Positions 45,569 through 54,301 of a DNA stretch of 64,000 nucleotides are shown here, piece after piece. The notes beneath the pieces were generated by a model, which searched no databases, was not told where the DNA came from, and saw only the letters and a list, made by a program, of their open reading frames with translations. Both the position numbers and the translations under genes were made by a program. Origin of the DNA: Streptomyces sp. NBC_01460 (GTDB lineage Bacteria > Actinomycetota > Actinomycetes > Streptomycetales > Streptomycetaceae); assembly GCF_036227405.1 (NCBI RefSeq), contig NZ_CP109473.1:2108001-2172000 (forward strand), written 5' to 3'. How positions within the stretch are numbered: position 1 is the first letter of the stretch; each line of letters starts with the position of its first letter.

Positions 45569-47233
45569 GTGACCAGACGACACCTCTCCGCCGCACCCAC
45601 CCGCCGCACGGTCGTCAAGGCCGCCGCAGCCACCGCGGTCGCCGGCTCCGTGCTGACCGCCACCGGTGCCCGGGCCGCCGACGGCCCGGTCTTCCTGCAC
45701 GGCGTCGCCTCGGGCGACCCGCTGCCCGACGGCATACTCCTGTGGACCCGCGTCACCCCCTCCGCCGACGCCCTGCCCGGCTCAGGCCTGGGCGCCGACA
45801 CACCGGTGGCCTGGGAGATCGCCGAGGACAAGGACTTCTCCCGGATCGCCGCCCGGGGCACGGCCGTCGCGCGCGCCGGCTCCGACCACACCGTCAAGGC
45901 CGACGTCCGGGGACTGCGCCCGGCCACGGCGTACTGGTTCCGCTTCTCGGCGGCGTCCGGCGGCGCCGGGGGCGGGCAGTCCGTCCTCTCCCCCGTCGGC
46001 CGCACCCGCACGGCGCCCGCCGCCGGGGCCCCGGTCACCGGGATCCGCTTCGGCGTGGTGTCCTGCGCCAACTGGGAGGCGGGCTGGTTCTCCCCGTACC
46101 GCCATCTCGCGGCCCGCGCCGACCTGGACGCCGTCCTGCACCTGGGCGACTACATCTACGAGTACGCCTCGGGCAGCTATCCGACCCAGGACACCGTCGT
46201 ACGCCCGCACGCCCCGCTCCACGAGATCCTGACGCTCGCCGACTACCGGCTGCGGCACGCCACGTACAAGACGGACACCGACCTCCAGGCGCTGCACGCC
46301 ACCCACCCGGTGATCGCGATCTGGGACGACCACGAGTTCGCCAACGACGCCTGGTCGGGCGGAGCCGAGAACCACACCCCGGGGACGGAGGGCGCGTGGG
46401 CGGCCCGGGTGGCCGCCGCGAAGCAGGCGTACTTCGAGTGGATGCCGGTCCGCGCGTCCACCGAGGGCACCGTCTACCGGCGGCTGAGCTTCGGCGGCCT
46501 CGCCGAACTGCACCTGCTCGACCTGCGCAGCTTCCGCTCGGAGCAGGCGTCGGTCGGCGACGGCGCGGTCGACGACCCGGACCGCACGGTCACCGGGCGG
46601 GCGCAGCTGGACTGGCTGAAGGCCGGGCTGGCCTCGTCGGACGCCGCCTGGAAGCTGGTGGGCACCTCGGTGATGATCTCCCCGGTCGCCTTCGGCTCCC
46701 TGCCCGCCCATCTGCTGGCACCGCTGGCGGAGCTGCTGGGGCTCCCCTCGGAGGGGCTGGCGGTCAATGTCGACCAGTGGGACGGCTACACGGACGACCG
46801 CAGGGAACTGATCTCCCATCTGCGGGACAACGCCGTCCGGGACACGGTCTTCCTGACCGGTGACATCCACATGGCGTGGGCCAACGACGTGCCGGTGAAG
46901 GCGGCGACCTATCCGCTGTCCGCCTCGGCGGCCACCGAGTTCGTCGTGACGTCGGTCACCTCGGACAACCTGGACGACATCCTGCGGGTCGCCCCCGGGA
47001 CGGTCTCGGTGATCGCGGCGACCGCGGTCAGGGCCGCCAACCGCCATGTGAAGTGGGTCGACATGGACGGCCACGGCTACGGCGTCCTCGACGTGACGGC
47101 CGAGCGCTCGCAGATGGACTACTACGTGGTCTCCGACAAGACGAGCCGGGACGCGACGTCGTCCTGGGTCCGCTCGTACCGCACGCGCCGCGGCACGCAG
47201 AAGGTCGAGAGGGCCGACGCCCCGGTGCGCTGA
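45569..47233 (+). CDS. phoD: Alkaline phosphatase D (Tat-exported)
   Basis: A 554-aa phosphomonoesterase/phosphodiesterase that acts outside the cell, using Fe/Ca cofactors in the PhoD family. The Tat signal carries RR at residues 12-13 (TRRTVVKAA) and cleaves near ATGARA. An N-terminal PhoD_N-like Ig-type domain ([20 protein letters not shown]) precedes the catalytic domain, with metal ligands in [33 protein letters not shown] and GDIHMAW. In Streptomyces phoD is induced by phosphate starvation through PhoP. The start is GTG at 45569. Confidence 0.95.
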   Translation: MTRRHLSAAPTRRTVVKAAAATAVAGSVLTATGARAADGPVFLHGVASGDPLPDGILLWTRVTPSADALPGSGLGADTPVAWEIAEDKDFSRIAARGTAVARAGSDHTVKADVRGLRPATAYWFRFSAASGGAGGGQSVLSPVGRTRTAPAAGAPVTGIRFGVVSCANWEAGWFSPYRHLAARADLDAVLHLGDYIYEYASGSYPTQDTVVRPHAPLHEILTLADYRLRHATYKTDTDLQALHATHPVIAIWDDHEFANDAWSGGAENHTPGTEGAWAARVAAAKQAYFEWMPVRASTEGTVYRRLSFGGLAELHLLDLRSFRSEQASVGDGAVDDPDRTVTGRAQLDWLKAGLASSDAAWKLVGTSVMISPVAFGSLPAHLLAPLAELLGLPSEGLAVNVDQWDGYTDDRRELISHLRDNAVRDTVFLTGDIHMAWANDVPVKAATYPLSASAATEFVVTSVTSDNLDDILRVAPGTVSVIAATAVRAANRHVKWVDMDGHGYGVLDVTAERSQMDYYVVSDKTSRDATSSWVRSYRTRRGTQKVERADAPVR

Positions 47234-47277
47234 CCCGCAGCGGTCCGCGGCCGGTCCGCACGGCCCGCAGGGACCGC

Positions 47278-47311
47278 GAAGGGGCCGCGCACCGGGGTGT
47301 GCGGCCCCTTC
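47278..47311. terminator. Bidirectional terminator between phoD and the opposing gene
   Basis: A 15-bp stem with one G-U pair (GAAGGGGCCGCGCAC with GTGTGCGGCCCCTTC, loop CGGG) lies between the two convergent genes. Confidence 0.75.
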
Positions 47312-47317
47312 CCGCCG

Positions 47318-47887
47318 CTACAGGGTGGCCAGGAAGCCGAGCGAGACCTTCCAGGCCAGCGAGGCCGCGTCCTGGTCGAAGTCGGGCAGGTCCGGGTCGG
47401 TGAAGAGGTGCCCGGCGCCCGGATAGCGGTAGATCTCGACGTCCGCTCCGGTCCGCTGCATCTGGAGGTACCAGCTGTTCAGCCAGTCGTGCGACTCGAA
47501 CGGGTCGGGGTCGGCCACGTGCAGCTGGACGGGCAGTTCGTCCACCGTGGCGCTCTCCGCGATGTCCGACGTGCCATGGAGGAGGAGCAGACCGCGCGCC
47601 TTCGCGTCGCCGAGCGCGAGGGTCTGCGCGACGGACGCGCCGAAGGAGAATCCCGCGTACACGAGGCCCTGGTCGGAGTAGGGCGCGGCGGCCAGGACGG
47701 CGCGCTTGAGCAGCTCGTCCTTGCCCACCTGCTCCTTGAAGGCCATTCCCTCCTCGACGGTGTCGAAGGTGTGCCCCTCGAAGAGATCGGGCACGCGCAC
47801 CTCGTGCCCGGCCGCACGCAGCCGGTCGGCAGCCGCGTGCACAGCGGGCCGCAGACCAAAGGTCGAGTGGAAAAGCATGATGTTCAT
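47318..47887 (-). CDS. Dienelactone hydrolase family protein
   Basis: A 189-aa alpha/beta hydrolase. The nucleophile elbow is AGFSFGAS, with Ser in place of the Cys of classical dienelactone hydrolase. The probable acid lies in HVADPDPF and the base is the His in YPGAGHLFTDP. The substrate is unknown. The ATG at 47887 (MNIMLFHSTFGLRPAV) was chosen; an ATG at 47896 adds three residues. It is convergent with phoD. Confidence 0.85.
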   Translation of the reverse strand: MNIMLFHSTFGLRPAVHAAADRLRAAGHEVRVPDLFEGHTFDTVEEGMAFKEQVGKDELLKRAVLAAAPYSDQGLVYAGFSFGASVAQTLALGDAKARGLLLLHGTSDIAESATVDELPVQLHVADPDPFESHDWLNSWYLQMQRTGADVEIYRYPGAGHLFTDPDLPDFDQDAASLAWKVSLGFLATL

Positions 47888-47933
47888 GAGGCCCATGTTG
47901 CCAGCTGTGCCCCGACGCTTGGAGGACGAGGGA

Positions 47934-49079
47934 ATGGAGAACATACTGCCGCTGGTGGTGGTGGTCGGCGGATCACTGGTGATCACGCTGGTGGTGGGGT
48001 GGCTGGTCGATCTGCTGCTGCGCCGCGCCGACAGCCGCCACCACGAGACACCGTTGTGGGGTCTGCTGCGGCGCTGCCGGCCTCCCCTGCAGGTGGTGCT
48101 CTGCACGGCGCTGCTGCGGGGCTCCTTCACCCAGCTCCGGTTCGAGCCCGTCCGTGACCACCGCGCCGTGATCGGCCAGGTCCTGACCCTGACCCTGATC
48201 GCGGCCTCGGCCTGGCTGGTCATCCGCATCGCGGCCACCGTCGTGGAGTCCTCGTACGCCCGGTACGCGTCGGCCTCCCGCGACGCCGCCCGCGTGCGCC
48301 GGGTGCGCACCCAGGTGGCGCTGATCCAGCGCGTGGTCACCGCGGTGGTGGCGACGGTCGCGATCGCCGCGATGCTGCTGACCTTCCCGGCGATGCGTAC
48401 GGTCGGCACCTCGATGCTGGCCTCGGCCGGTGTGATCGGCATCGTCGCCGGTGTCGCCGCACAGTCGACGCTCGGCAATCTCTTCGCAGGGTTCCAGATC
48501 GCCTTCGGCGACATGGTGCGGATCGGCGACACGGTCGTGGTGGACGGGGAGTGGGGCACGGTCGAGGAGATCACCCTGACCTTCCTCGCGGTGCGCACCT
48601 GGGACGAGCGGCGGATCACGATGCCTGTCTCCTACTTCACCAGCAGGCCGTTCGAGAACTGGTCGCGCGGCGGGGCGCAGATGACCGGCACGGTCTTCTT
48701 CCAGCTCGACCACTCGGCGCCGGTCGCGGCGATGCGCGACCGCCTCCGGGACATCCTCGGCGACTGCGCGGCCTGGGACGGCCGTGACTGGTCGCTGGCC
48801 GTCACGGACACCACCCCGACCACGATCGAGGTACGGGCGGTGGTCACCGCGAAGGACGCGGACGACATCTGGACGGCACGCTGCGCGGTGCGGGAGCAGA
48901 TGATCGGCTGGCTGCGGGACAACCACCCGTACGCGCTCCCGCGGATCCTCACGGCCCCCGCCTCGCTGACCCCCGGCGACCACTGGCCGGAGCTGACGGG
49001 CGCCGTCGAGCAGCGGGGCCGGCAGGGCGACGGCGTAGCCCCGGGCCTGGACAAGGCGCCCCGCACGGGCCGCGGCTGA
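47934..49079 (+). CDS. Mechanosensitive ion channel (MscS family)
   Basis: A 381-aa protein with four membrane segments: residues about 3-26 (ILPLVVVVGGSLVITLVVGW), 76-100, 135-158 and a pore-like helix (GTSMLASAGVIGIVAGVAAQ) followed by LGNLFAGFQIAFGDMVRIGD, the MscS signature. The beta domain (VVVDGEWGTVEEITL) and a C-terminal domain follow. It likely opens under membrane tension in hypo-osmotic shock. The ATG at 47934 follows GGAGG. Confidence 0.92.
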   Translation: MENILPLVVVVGGSLVITLVVGWLVDLLLRRADSRHHETPLWGLLRRCRPPLQVVLCTALLRGSFTQLRFEPVRDHRAVIGQVLTLTLIAASAWLVIRIAATVVESSYARYASASRDAARVRRVRTQVALIQRVVTAVVATVAIAAMLLTFPAMRTVGTSMLASAGVIGIVAGVAAQSTLGNLFAGFQIAFGDMVRIGDTVVVDGEWGTVEEITLTFLAVRTWDERRITMPVSYFTSRPFENWSRGGAQMTGTVFFQLDHSAPVAAMRDRLRDILGDCAAWDGRDWSLAVTDTTPTTIEVRAVVTAKDADDIWTARCAVREQMIGWLRDNHPYALPRILTAPASLTPGDHWPELTGAVEQRGRQGDGVAPGLDKAPRTGRG

Positions 49080-49125
49080 CAGGGTCCCGGCGTGCGGTGG
49101 GCCGCCGGGCCGTACGCGGGGCCGG

Positions 49126-50712
49126 TCAGTGCAGGCTGCGTACGTCCAGGTACCGCAGCACCCGGTCCACGACCTCCGGGTCCGAGCCGGGCTCGCTGCG
49201 GGCGGAGAGCACCTCGTGGCGGGCCGCCGAGAGCAGCTCACGCTGCACCCGGCCGACCGCCCTGAAGCGCTCGGCTCGCTGGGCGTAGGCCTCACGGCGC
49301 TCCTCGTCGACCATGTCGGGGCTGATCCGCGCCCCGATGTCGTACGCCGCGCGCTGCAGCCGCTCCTGGACGTCCTCGGGGAAGTCCTCGACCTCCTGGA
49401 TCTCCTTGAGCCGGCGCTTCGCGGCCCGGGCGGCGCGGATCGCGAGGTCGCGCTCCAGGGCCTGTTCGGCCTCGGTGTCCGCGCCGACACCGAGCCTCCG
49501 TACGAGCCACGGCAGGGTCAGGCCCTGGAAGACGAGGGTGGCCATGATGACGGCGAAGGCGATGAAGACGATCTCGTCCCGGCCGGGGAAGGGCTTCCCG
49601 TCGTCCGTCTCCAGGGGGATCGCCAGGGCCAGCGCCACCGACGCCACCCCGCGCATCCCCGCCCACCACATGACCACGGTCTCCCGCCAGCTCGTGGGGA
49701 TCTCCTCGCTGTAGTCGCGGCGGGTGTGCAGCCGCTTGGCGAGCCAGGTCGCGGGCAGGAGCCAGAGGAGGCGCACGCCGACGACGACCGCGACGATCGC
49801 CAGGCCCCAGCCCACGAGCTCCAGCTCCCGGCCGTCGGCGGTGCCGAAGACGCTGTGGAGTTCCAGCCCGATGAGGCCGAAGGCCACGCCGGTCACGAGG
49901 GTGTCGACGATCTCCCAGAAGGACCGGCCGGTCAGGCGCCCGAGGACGTCGTCGGCGTCCGCCGTGTGCTCCGCGAGGAAGAGCGCCGTGGTGAGGACCG
50001 CGAGCACACCGGAGCCCATCAGCTCCTCGGCGAGCACGTAGCTGACGAAGGGCACCAGCAGGCTCAGGCCGACCTGGAGCGTGGCGTCGCCCAGCAGTCC
50101 CATCAGCTTGATGGTCAGCCAGCCGAGCACCAGCCCGACCACCACGGCGACGACCGCGGAGAGCACGAGGAGCCCGAACGCCTCGGGGAGCGAGAAGGTG
50201 CCGCTGACGGCGGCGGCGATGGCCACGTGGTAGAGGACGATGGCCGTGACGTCGTTGAACAGCCCCTCGCCCTCCAGGATCGAGACGAGCCTGCGCGGCA
50301 GTCCGACCGAGCCGGCGACCGCCGTCGCGGCGACGGGGTCGGGCGGGGCGACGAGCGCGCCCAGGGCCACGGCGGCCGCGATGGGCAACCCGGGGACGAT
50401 CGCGTCGGCGACCGCCGCGACGGCCGCCGTCGTGACGAAGACGAGGGCGACCGCCAGCAGGAAGATCGGCCGTCTGTTGGCCGCGAACTGCCTCCACGAG
50501 GTGCGCTGCACGGAGGCGTAGAGCAGCGGGGGCAGGAGGGCGGGGAGGATGATCTCCGGCGGGATGTCCACGTCGGGGACGAAACTCGCGAACGCCATGC
50601 CGATCCCGGCGAGGGTCATCAGCACGGGCGCGGGCAGACGCAAACGCTGCCCCAGTGGCACCGAGACCACCGCTCCGAGGAGAAGCAGGAGCAGGAGTGC
50701 CATCTGGTCCAC
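49126..50712 (-). CDS. Na+/H+ antiporter (CPA1 family)
   Basis: A 528-aa cation/proton antiporter with about 12 membrane segments (to residue about 400) and a cytoplasmic C-terminal region. The ion-site motifs include GEGLFNDVTAIVLYHV, ALGALVAPPDPVAATAVAG and MWWAGMRGVASVALALAIP. It exchanges Na+ or K+ for H+. GTG at 50712 (VDQMALLL) was chosen because GGAAGG lies 6 nt upstream; ATG at 50703 is an alternative. It lies 111 nt from the GNAT gene and is convergent with mscS. Confidence 0.93.
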   Translation of the reverse strand: MDQMALLLLLLLGAVVSVPLGQRLRLPAPVLMTLAGIGMAFASFVPDVDIPPEIILPALLPPLLYASVQRTSWRQFAANRRPIFLLAVALVFVTTAAVAAVADAIVPGLPIAAAVALGALVAPPDPVAATAVAGSVGLPRRLVSILEGEGLFNDVTAIVLYHVAIAAAVSGTFSLPEAFGLLVLSAVVAVVVGLVLGWLTIKLMGLLGDATLQVGLSLLVPFVSYVLAEELMGSGVLAVLTTALFLAEHTADADDVLGRLTGRSFWEIVDTLVTGVAFGLIGLELHSVFGTADGRELELVGWGLAIVAVVVGVRLLWLLPATWLAKRLHTRRDYSEEIPTSWRETVVMWWAGMRGVASVALALAIPLETDDGKPFPGRDEIVFIAFAVIMATLVFQGLTLPWLVRRLGVGADTEAEQALERDLAIRAARAAKRRLKEIQEVEDFPEDVQERLQRAAYDIGARISPDMVDEERREAYAQRAERFRAVGRVQRELLSAARHEVLSARSEPGSDPEVVDRVLRYLDVRSLH

Positions 50713-50823
50713 GTGGTGCCTTCCGCAGCGTGCCGGGCCCCGACGCCGTCGATCAGCCGGCCGGGGCTCCCAGCGTGCCACGCGGGGCCCGCCGTCCTAC
50801 GGCACCCCCTGCGGGGCGCGCGG

Positions 50824-51300
50824 TCAGAGGGTGCGGCGCATGGCCCGGTGCGGCATCCCGGCGTCCGGGAACTCGGGGCCGTACGCGGTGTAGCCGAGCC
50901 GCTCGTAGAAGCCGAGCGCGTGGGTCTGGGCGTGCAGGTCGACGGCGGCCAGGCCCAGCGCGCGGGCCTCGTCCTCGATGGCGCGGACCAGTGCCGCTCC
51001 GACGCCCAGACCCCGGGCCTCACGGGTCACGGCGAGCCGGCCGAGCGACCCGACGGTGTGGTCGCCACCGGTCTTCCCCTCCGCGGCCTCGCCGTGCAGC
51101 AGCCGTCCCGTACCGAGCGCGGAGCCGTCCGCGGCCACGGCGAGGACGTGCACCGCCGTCGCGTCGTGGGCGTCGTACTCGATGTCCTCGGGCACCTGCT
51201 GCTCACCGACGAAGACGCCCTTGCGGACCTGGAAGCAGGCGGCGAGGTCGCTCTCCTCGACGGCCCTGCGGGTGGTGTACGGGAGGGTCGCGGCGGTCAC
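50824..51300 (-). CDS. GNAT family N-acetyltransferase
   Basis: A 158-aa single-domain acetyltransferase, start [20 protein letters not shown]. The acetyl-CoA-binding loop lies around [21 protein letters not shown] (about 95-115). The substrate is unknown. The GTG at 51300 overlaps the rluD-like stop by 4 nt, so the two are translationally coupled. Confidence 0.9.
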   Translation of the reverse strand: MTAATLPYTTRRAVEESDLAACFQVRKGVFVGEQQVPEDIEYDAHDATAVHVLAVAADGSALGTGRLLHGEAAEGKTGGDHTVGSLGRLAVTREARGLGVGAALVRAIEDEARALGLAAVDLHAQTHALGFYERLGYTAYGPEFPDAGMPHRAMRRTL

Positions 51301-52238
51301 TGGCTCTCCGCGGAGATCGTGTCGAGCGCGTGGCGCAGGTCGTCCGGGTAGGTGCTCTCAAACTCGACCCAGCCGCCGTCGGCCGGGTGCTCGAAGCCGA
51401 GCCGGACCGCGTGCAGCCACTGGCGGGTCAGGCCGAGACGCTTGGCCATCGTGGGGTCGGCGCCGTAGGTCAGGTCGCCGACGCAGGGGTGCCGGTGGGC
51501 GGACATGTGCACGCGGATCTGGTGGGTGCGCCCGGTCTCCAGCTTGATGTCGAGCAGGCTGGCCGCGCGGTACGCCTCGATGAGGTCGTAGTGCGTCACG
51601 GAGGGCTTGCCCTCGGCGGTGACGGCCCACTTGTAGTCGTGCTGGGGGTGGCGGCCGATGGGTGCGTCGATGGTGCCGCTCATCGGATCCGGGTGGCCCT
51701 GCACCAGCGCGTGGTACTTCTTCTCGACGACCCGGTCGCGGAACTGCGCCTTGAGCAGGGTGTAGGCCCGCTCGGACTTGGCCACGACCATCAGGCCGGA
51801 GGTGCCCACGTCCAGCCGGTGCACGATGCCCTGGCGCTCGGCGGCGCCCGAGGTGGAGATGCGGTAGCCCGCCGCGGCGAGACCGCCGATGACGGTGGTA
51901 CCGGTCCAGCCGGGGCTCGGGTGGGCGGCGACGCCGACCGGCTTCATGATGACGACTATGTCGTCGTCGTCGTGGACGATCTCCATGCCCTCGACGGGCT
52001 CGGCGACGATCTGGACGGGAGCGGGTGCCTGGGGCATCTCCACTTCCAGCCAGGCACCGCCGTGCACCCGCTCGGACTTCCCGGCCACCGCGCCGTCCAC
52101 CTGGACCTTCCCGGCAGCGGCCAGCTCGGCGGCCTTGGTGCGGGAGAAACCGAACATCCGGGAGATGGCGGCGTCGACACGCTCGCCCTCCAGGCCGTCG
52201 GGTACGGGCAGGGTGCGGACCTCGGGATACGTACTCAC
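51297..52238 (-). CDS. RluA/RluD-family pseudouridine synthase
   Basis: A 313-aa enzyme with an N-terminal S4 RNA-binding domain (about residues 15-75) and a pseudouridine-synthase catalytic domain with [16 protein letters not shown], in which the Asp is catalytic. It is probably a 23S rRNA pseudouridine synthase of the RluD type. The start is GTG at 52238 ([13 protein letters not shown]). It follows lspA by 23 nt, an arrangement common in many bacteria, and overlaps the GNAT gene by 4 nt. Confidence 0.95.
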   Translation of the reverse strand: MSTYPEVRTLPVPDGLEGERVDAAISRMFGFSRTKAAELAAAGKVQVDGAVAGKSERVHGGAWLEVEMPQAPAPVQIVAEPVEGMEIVHDDDDIVVIMKPVGVAAHPSPGWTGTTVIGGLAAAGYRISTSGAAERQGIVHRLDVGTSGLMVVAKSERAYTLLKAQFRDRVVEKKYHALVQGHPDPMSGTIDAPIGRHPQHDYKWAVTAEGKPSVTHYDLIEAYRAASLLDIKLETGRTHQIRVHMSAHRHPCVGDLTYGADPTMAKRLGLTRQWLHAVRLGFEHPADGGWVEFESTYPDDLRHALDTISAESQ

Positions 52239-52261
52239 CAGTCGAGTATGCCTTGCGCCCG

Positions 52262-52870
52262 CTAGTCCTTGTGCACGGTGCCGTCGGGGTCCAGGCCCTT
52301 GAAGGAAAGGATCACGATGAGGATTCCGCCGCACACGATCGCCGAATCGGCGAGGTTGAAGACGGCGAAGTGGGCGGGGGCGATGAAGTCCACCACCGCG
52401 CCCTCGAAGACGCCGGGCGCGCGGAAGACGCGGTCGGTGAGGTTGCCGAGCGCTCCGCCGAGCAGCAGCCCCAGGGCGATGGCCCAGGGCAGGCTGTAGA
52501 GCTTGCGGGCGAGCCGCACGATGACGATGATCACGACGGCCGCGATGGCCGTGAAGATCACGGTGAACGCCTCGCCGATCCCGAAGGCGGCACCCGCGTT
52601 GCGGATCGCGTCGAACTTCAGCCAGTCGCCGAAGATCTCGATGGGCTCCTCGTGCTCCAGCTTCGCGACCACGAGCATCTTGCTGCCCAGGTCCAGGAGG
52701 TAGGCCAGGACGGTCACGACGAGCAGGACCAGGACCTTCTTCCCGCCCCGGGCCGCCGGCTCGCCGTCGGCCGGGCTCGAGCCCCCGGCGGGCTGCTGGG
52801 GCTCAGCCCCGTCGGCCCCCTCGGCATCAGGGATGTCCGGCGTACCGATGATGCGCTCCGCCTCTGTCAC
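52262..52870 (-). CDS. lspA: Signal peptidase II (lipoprotein signal peptidase)
   Basis: LspA removes the signal peptide from prolipoproteins after Lgt modification. The 202-aa protein has a Pro/Gly-rich N-terminus (about 1-44), four membrane segments, and the catalytic aspartates D146 (GNLTDRVF) and D175 (FNLADSAI). The start is GTG at 52870. The -10-like TAGGTT 12 nt upstream overlaps a GAGGGA ribosome site. It is the head of the lspA-rluD-GNAT operon. Confidence 0.97.
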   Translation of the reverse strand: MTEAERIIGTPDIPDAEGADGAEPQQPAGGSSPADGEPAARGGKKVLVLLVVTVLAYLLDLGSKMLVVAKLEHEEPIEIFGDWLKFDAIRNAGAAFGIGEAFTVIFTAIAAVVIIVIVRLARKLYSLPWAIALGLLLGGALGNLTDRVFRAPGVFEGAVVDFIAPAHFAVFNLADSAIVCGGILIVILSFKGLDPDGTVHKD

Positions 52871-53013
52871 GTGAGTCCCTCAACCTAGGTGCCTGACTGA
52901 GGACGAGGGTACGACACACCCGGGCGGCCAGGGGCCTCAGGCCCCCGGACCGTGCCGGGCTTCCGCCGCCGGGACCACGCGTCCGGACCGGGACCGGCCG
53001 GGACCCGTGCGTC

Positions 53014-53727
53014 CTAGCCGCGCCGCTCCTGCTTCTGCTTGTCCTCCACACAGAGCGTGGCCCGGGGGAACGCCTGCATCCGCGCCTTGCCGATCGGCTT
53101 CCCGCAGACCTCGCAGAGCCCGTAGGTCCCCGCGTCGAGCCGGGCGAGGGCGCGCTCGGTCTGGTCCAGGGTCTCCTGGGCGTGGGCCGCCAGGGACAGC
53201 TCGTGCTCGCGGGTGATGTTCTTCGTGCCGGTGTCCGCGTCGTCGTCGCCGGCCCCGTCACCGGAGTCACGCATGAGCCCGGCCAGTGCCGCGCCCGACG
53301 CCTCCAGCTCGGTACGCAGTCTGAGGACCTCGCCGGTCAGCTCGGTACGGGCCGCGTCGACCTCCTCCGGGGTCCAGGGGTCCTCCCCCGGCCTGACCGC
53401 GAGGTCTCCGGGCGCCGTCGCTGTCGCGGTGCCCTCTCCTGCCGTGGTCCCTGCCGCGCTCTTCTTGGCTGCCACCGTGTGGGCTCCTGTCTGCTCGGCG
53501 GCCCGGGCCGCCCCCGTTGCCGTCTTCGACGCCTTCTTGGCTGCGCTCTTCTTCGCCGCGGTCTTCTTCGCCGCGGTCTTCCTGGCCGCGCTCTTCTTCG
53601 CGGCCGGCTTCTCCTGGTCCGTCTCCGGACCGTCCTCCTCGCCCGCGCTCCCGGTCTCCTCCTCGGCAGCCGCAGCCGTGGAACTCTCGGACGCCGTTCT
53701 CGATACGGCGGTCTTCTTCGCCACCAT
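53014..53727 (-). CDS. DksA/TraR-type zinc-finger protein with Lys/Ala-rich histone-like tail
   Basis: A 237-aa protein. The N-terminal half (residues about 40-85) is a Lys/Ala repeat region (AAKKSAARKTAAKKTAAKKS), like the tail of histone H1 or mycobacterial HupB. The C-terminal half (about 120-237) is DksA/TraR-like: a coiled coil (ARTELTGEVLRLRTELEASG) and a zinc-finger region YGLCEVCGKPIGKARMQAFP then RATLCVEDKQKQERRG. Only three Cys are present: the fourth zinc ligand of the usual C-x2-C-x17-C-x2-C pattern is Asp. It may bind RNA polymerase or DNA. The ATG at 53727 follows GAAGGGG. Confidence 0.85.
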   Translation of the reverse strand: MVAKKTAVSRTASESSTAAAAEEETGSAGEEDGPETDQEKPAAKKSAARKTAAKKTAAKKSAAKKASKTATGAARAAEQTGAHTVAAKKSAAGTTAGEGTATATAPGDLAVRPGEDPWTPEEVDAARTELTGEVLRLRTELEASGAALAGLMRDSGDGAGDDDADTGTKNITREHELSLAAHAQETLDQTERALARLDAGTYGLCEVCGKPIGKARMQAFPRATLCVEDKQKQERRG

Positions 53728-53740
53728 GGCCGCGGCCCCT

Positions 53741-53772
53741 TCACATATTGTGATCTTGCACGCGAATCGTGC
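53741..53772. promoter_or_regulatory. Two adjacent palindromes before the DksA-like gene
   Basis: TCACATATTGTGA (53741-53753) and GCACGCGAATCGTGC (53758-53772) are consecutive inverted repeats 14-45 nt upstream of the start codon. The first would overlap the leader of the mRNA. They are candidate operators; no regulator is assigned. Confidence 0.4.
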
Positions 53773-54029
53773 TGGGACGATAAATCGACCCCAGCCCCAC
53801 GGCAACGGGGCACGCCGCCGGTCGCCCCTCCCCGCGGCCGGGCAGTGGCGCGCCTGCAACCGTTGTGCCCAGCTCCCCGCGCGGTAATCCGCCCGCGCAC
53901 GCTCTCCAGGACTCCCCGCGTCCCGACTGGCCATTCGGGTGCAAGCCCTTACCGCGGGCCGCCGCCCCGAAAACCGGTCGGCCGCCGCCCGCACGGGCCC
54001 GTACACTGGCCGCAGCGAGAGGCATGGAC

Positions 54030-54301
54030 GGGACGAGTAGCGTCGTACGCAGCCAGGAGCGACCCGGGGACGGTGGGAGCCCGGGGGCGAGCGCGCCGTG
54101 AAGATCACCCCGGAGCCGCCGGAAGAAAGCCTCGGACCGTGGGCCCGCCCACGGACACGAGGCGACTAGACCCGGCATCGCGACCCCAATGAGGGGGCCA
54201 CGGGCGTACGCCCGGGGCCAAGGAGGGTGGTACCGCGGGAGCCGATCCGGTTCTCGTCCCTCCGACGGAAGTGGAAGACGTCCGCCGGAGGAAGCCCGCA
54301 C
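54030..54301 (+). promoter_or_regulatory. T-box leader of ileS (translational, isoleucine)
   Basis: The 54030-54301 leader has the T-box core AGGGTGGTACCGCGG at 54224-54238; UGGU pairs with the ACCA end of uncharged tRNA(Ile). A candidate specifier ATC followed by A is at 54104-54107. The antisequestrator is A1 GGAGGG (54222-54227)/CCCTCC (54258-54263), with a second helix CGGGAGCC/GGTTCTCG. The competing hairpin pairs CCTCCGACGG (54259-54268) with CCGCCGGAGG (54282-54291), which contains the ribosome binding site of ileS. Uncharged tRNA should favour the first fold and free the site. There is no U-tract, so control is translational. TACACT at 54002 is a possible -10 box. Confidence 0.92.
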
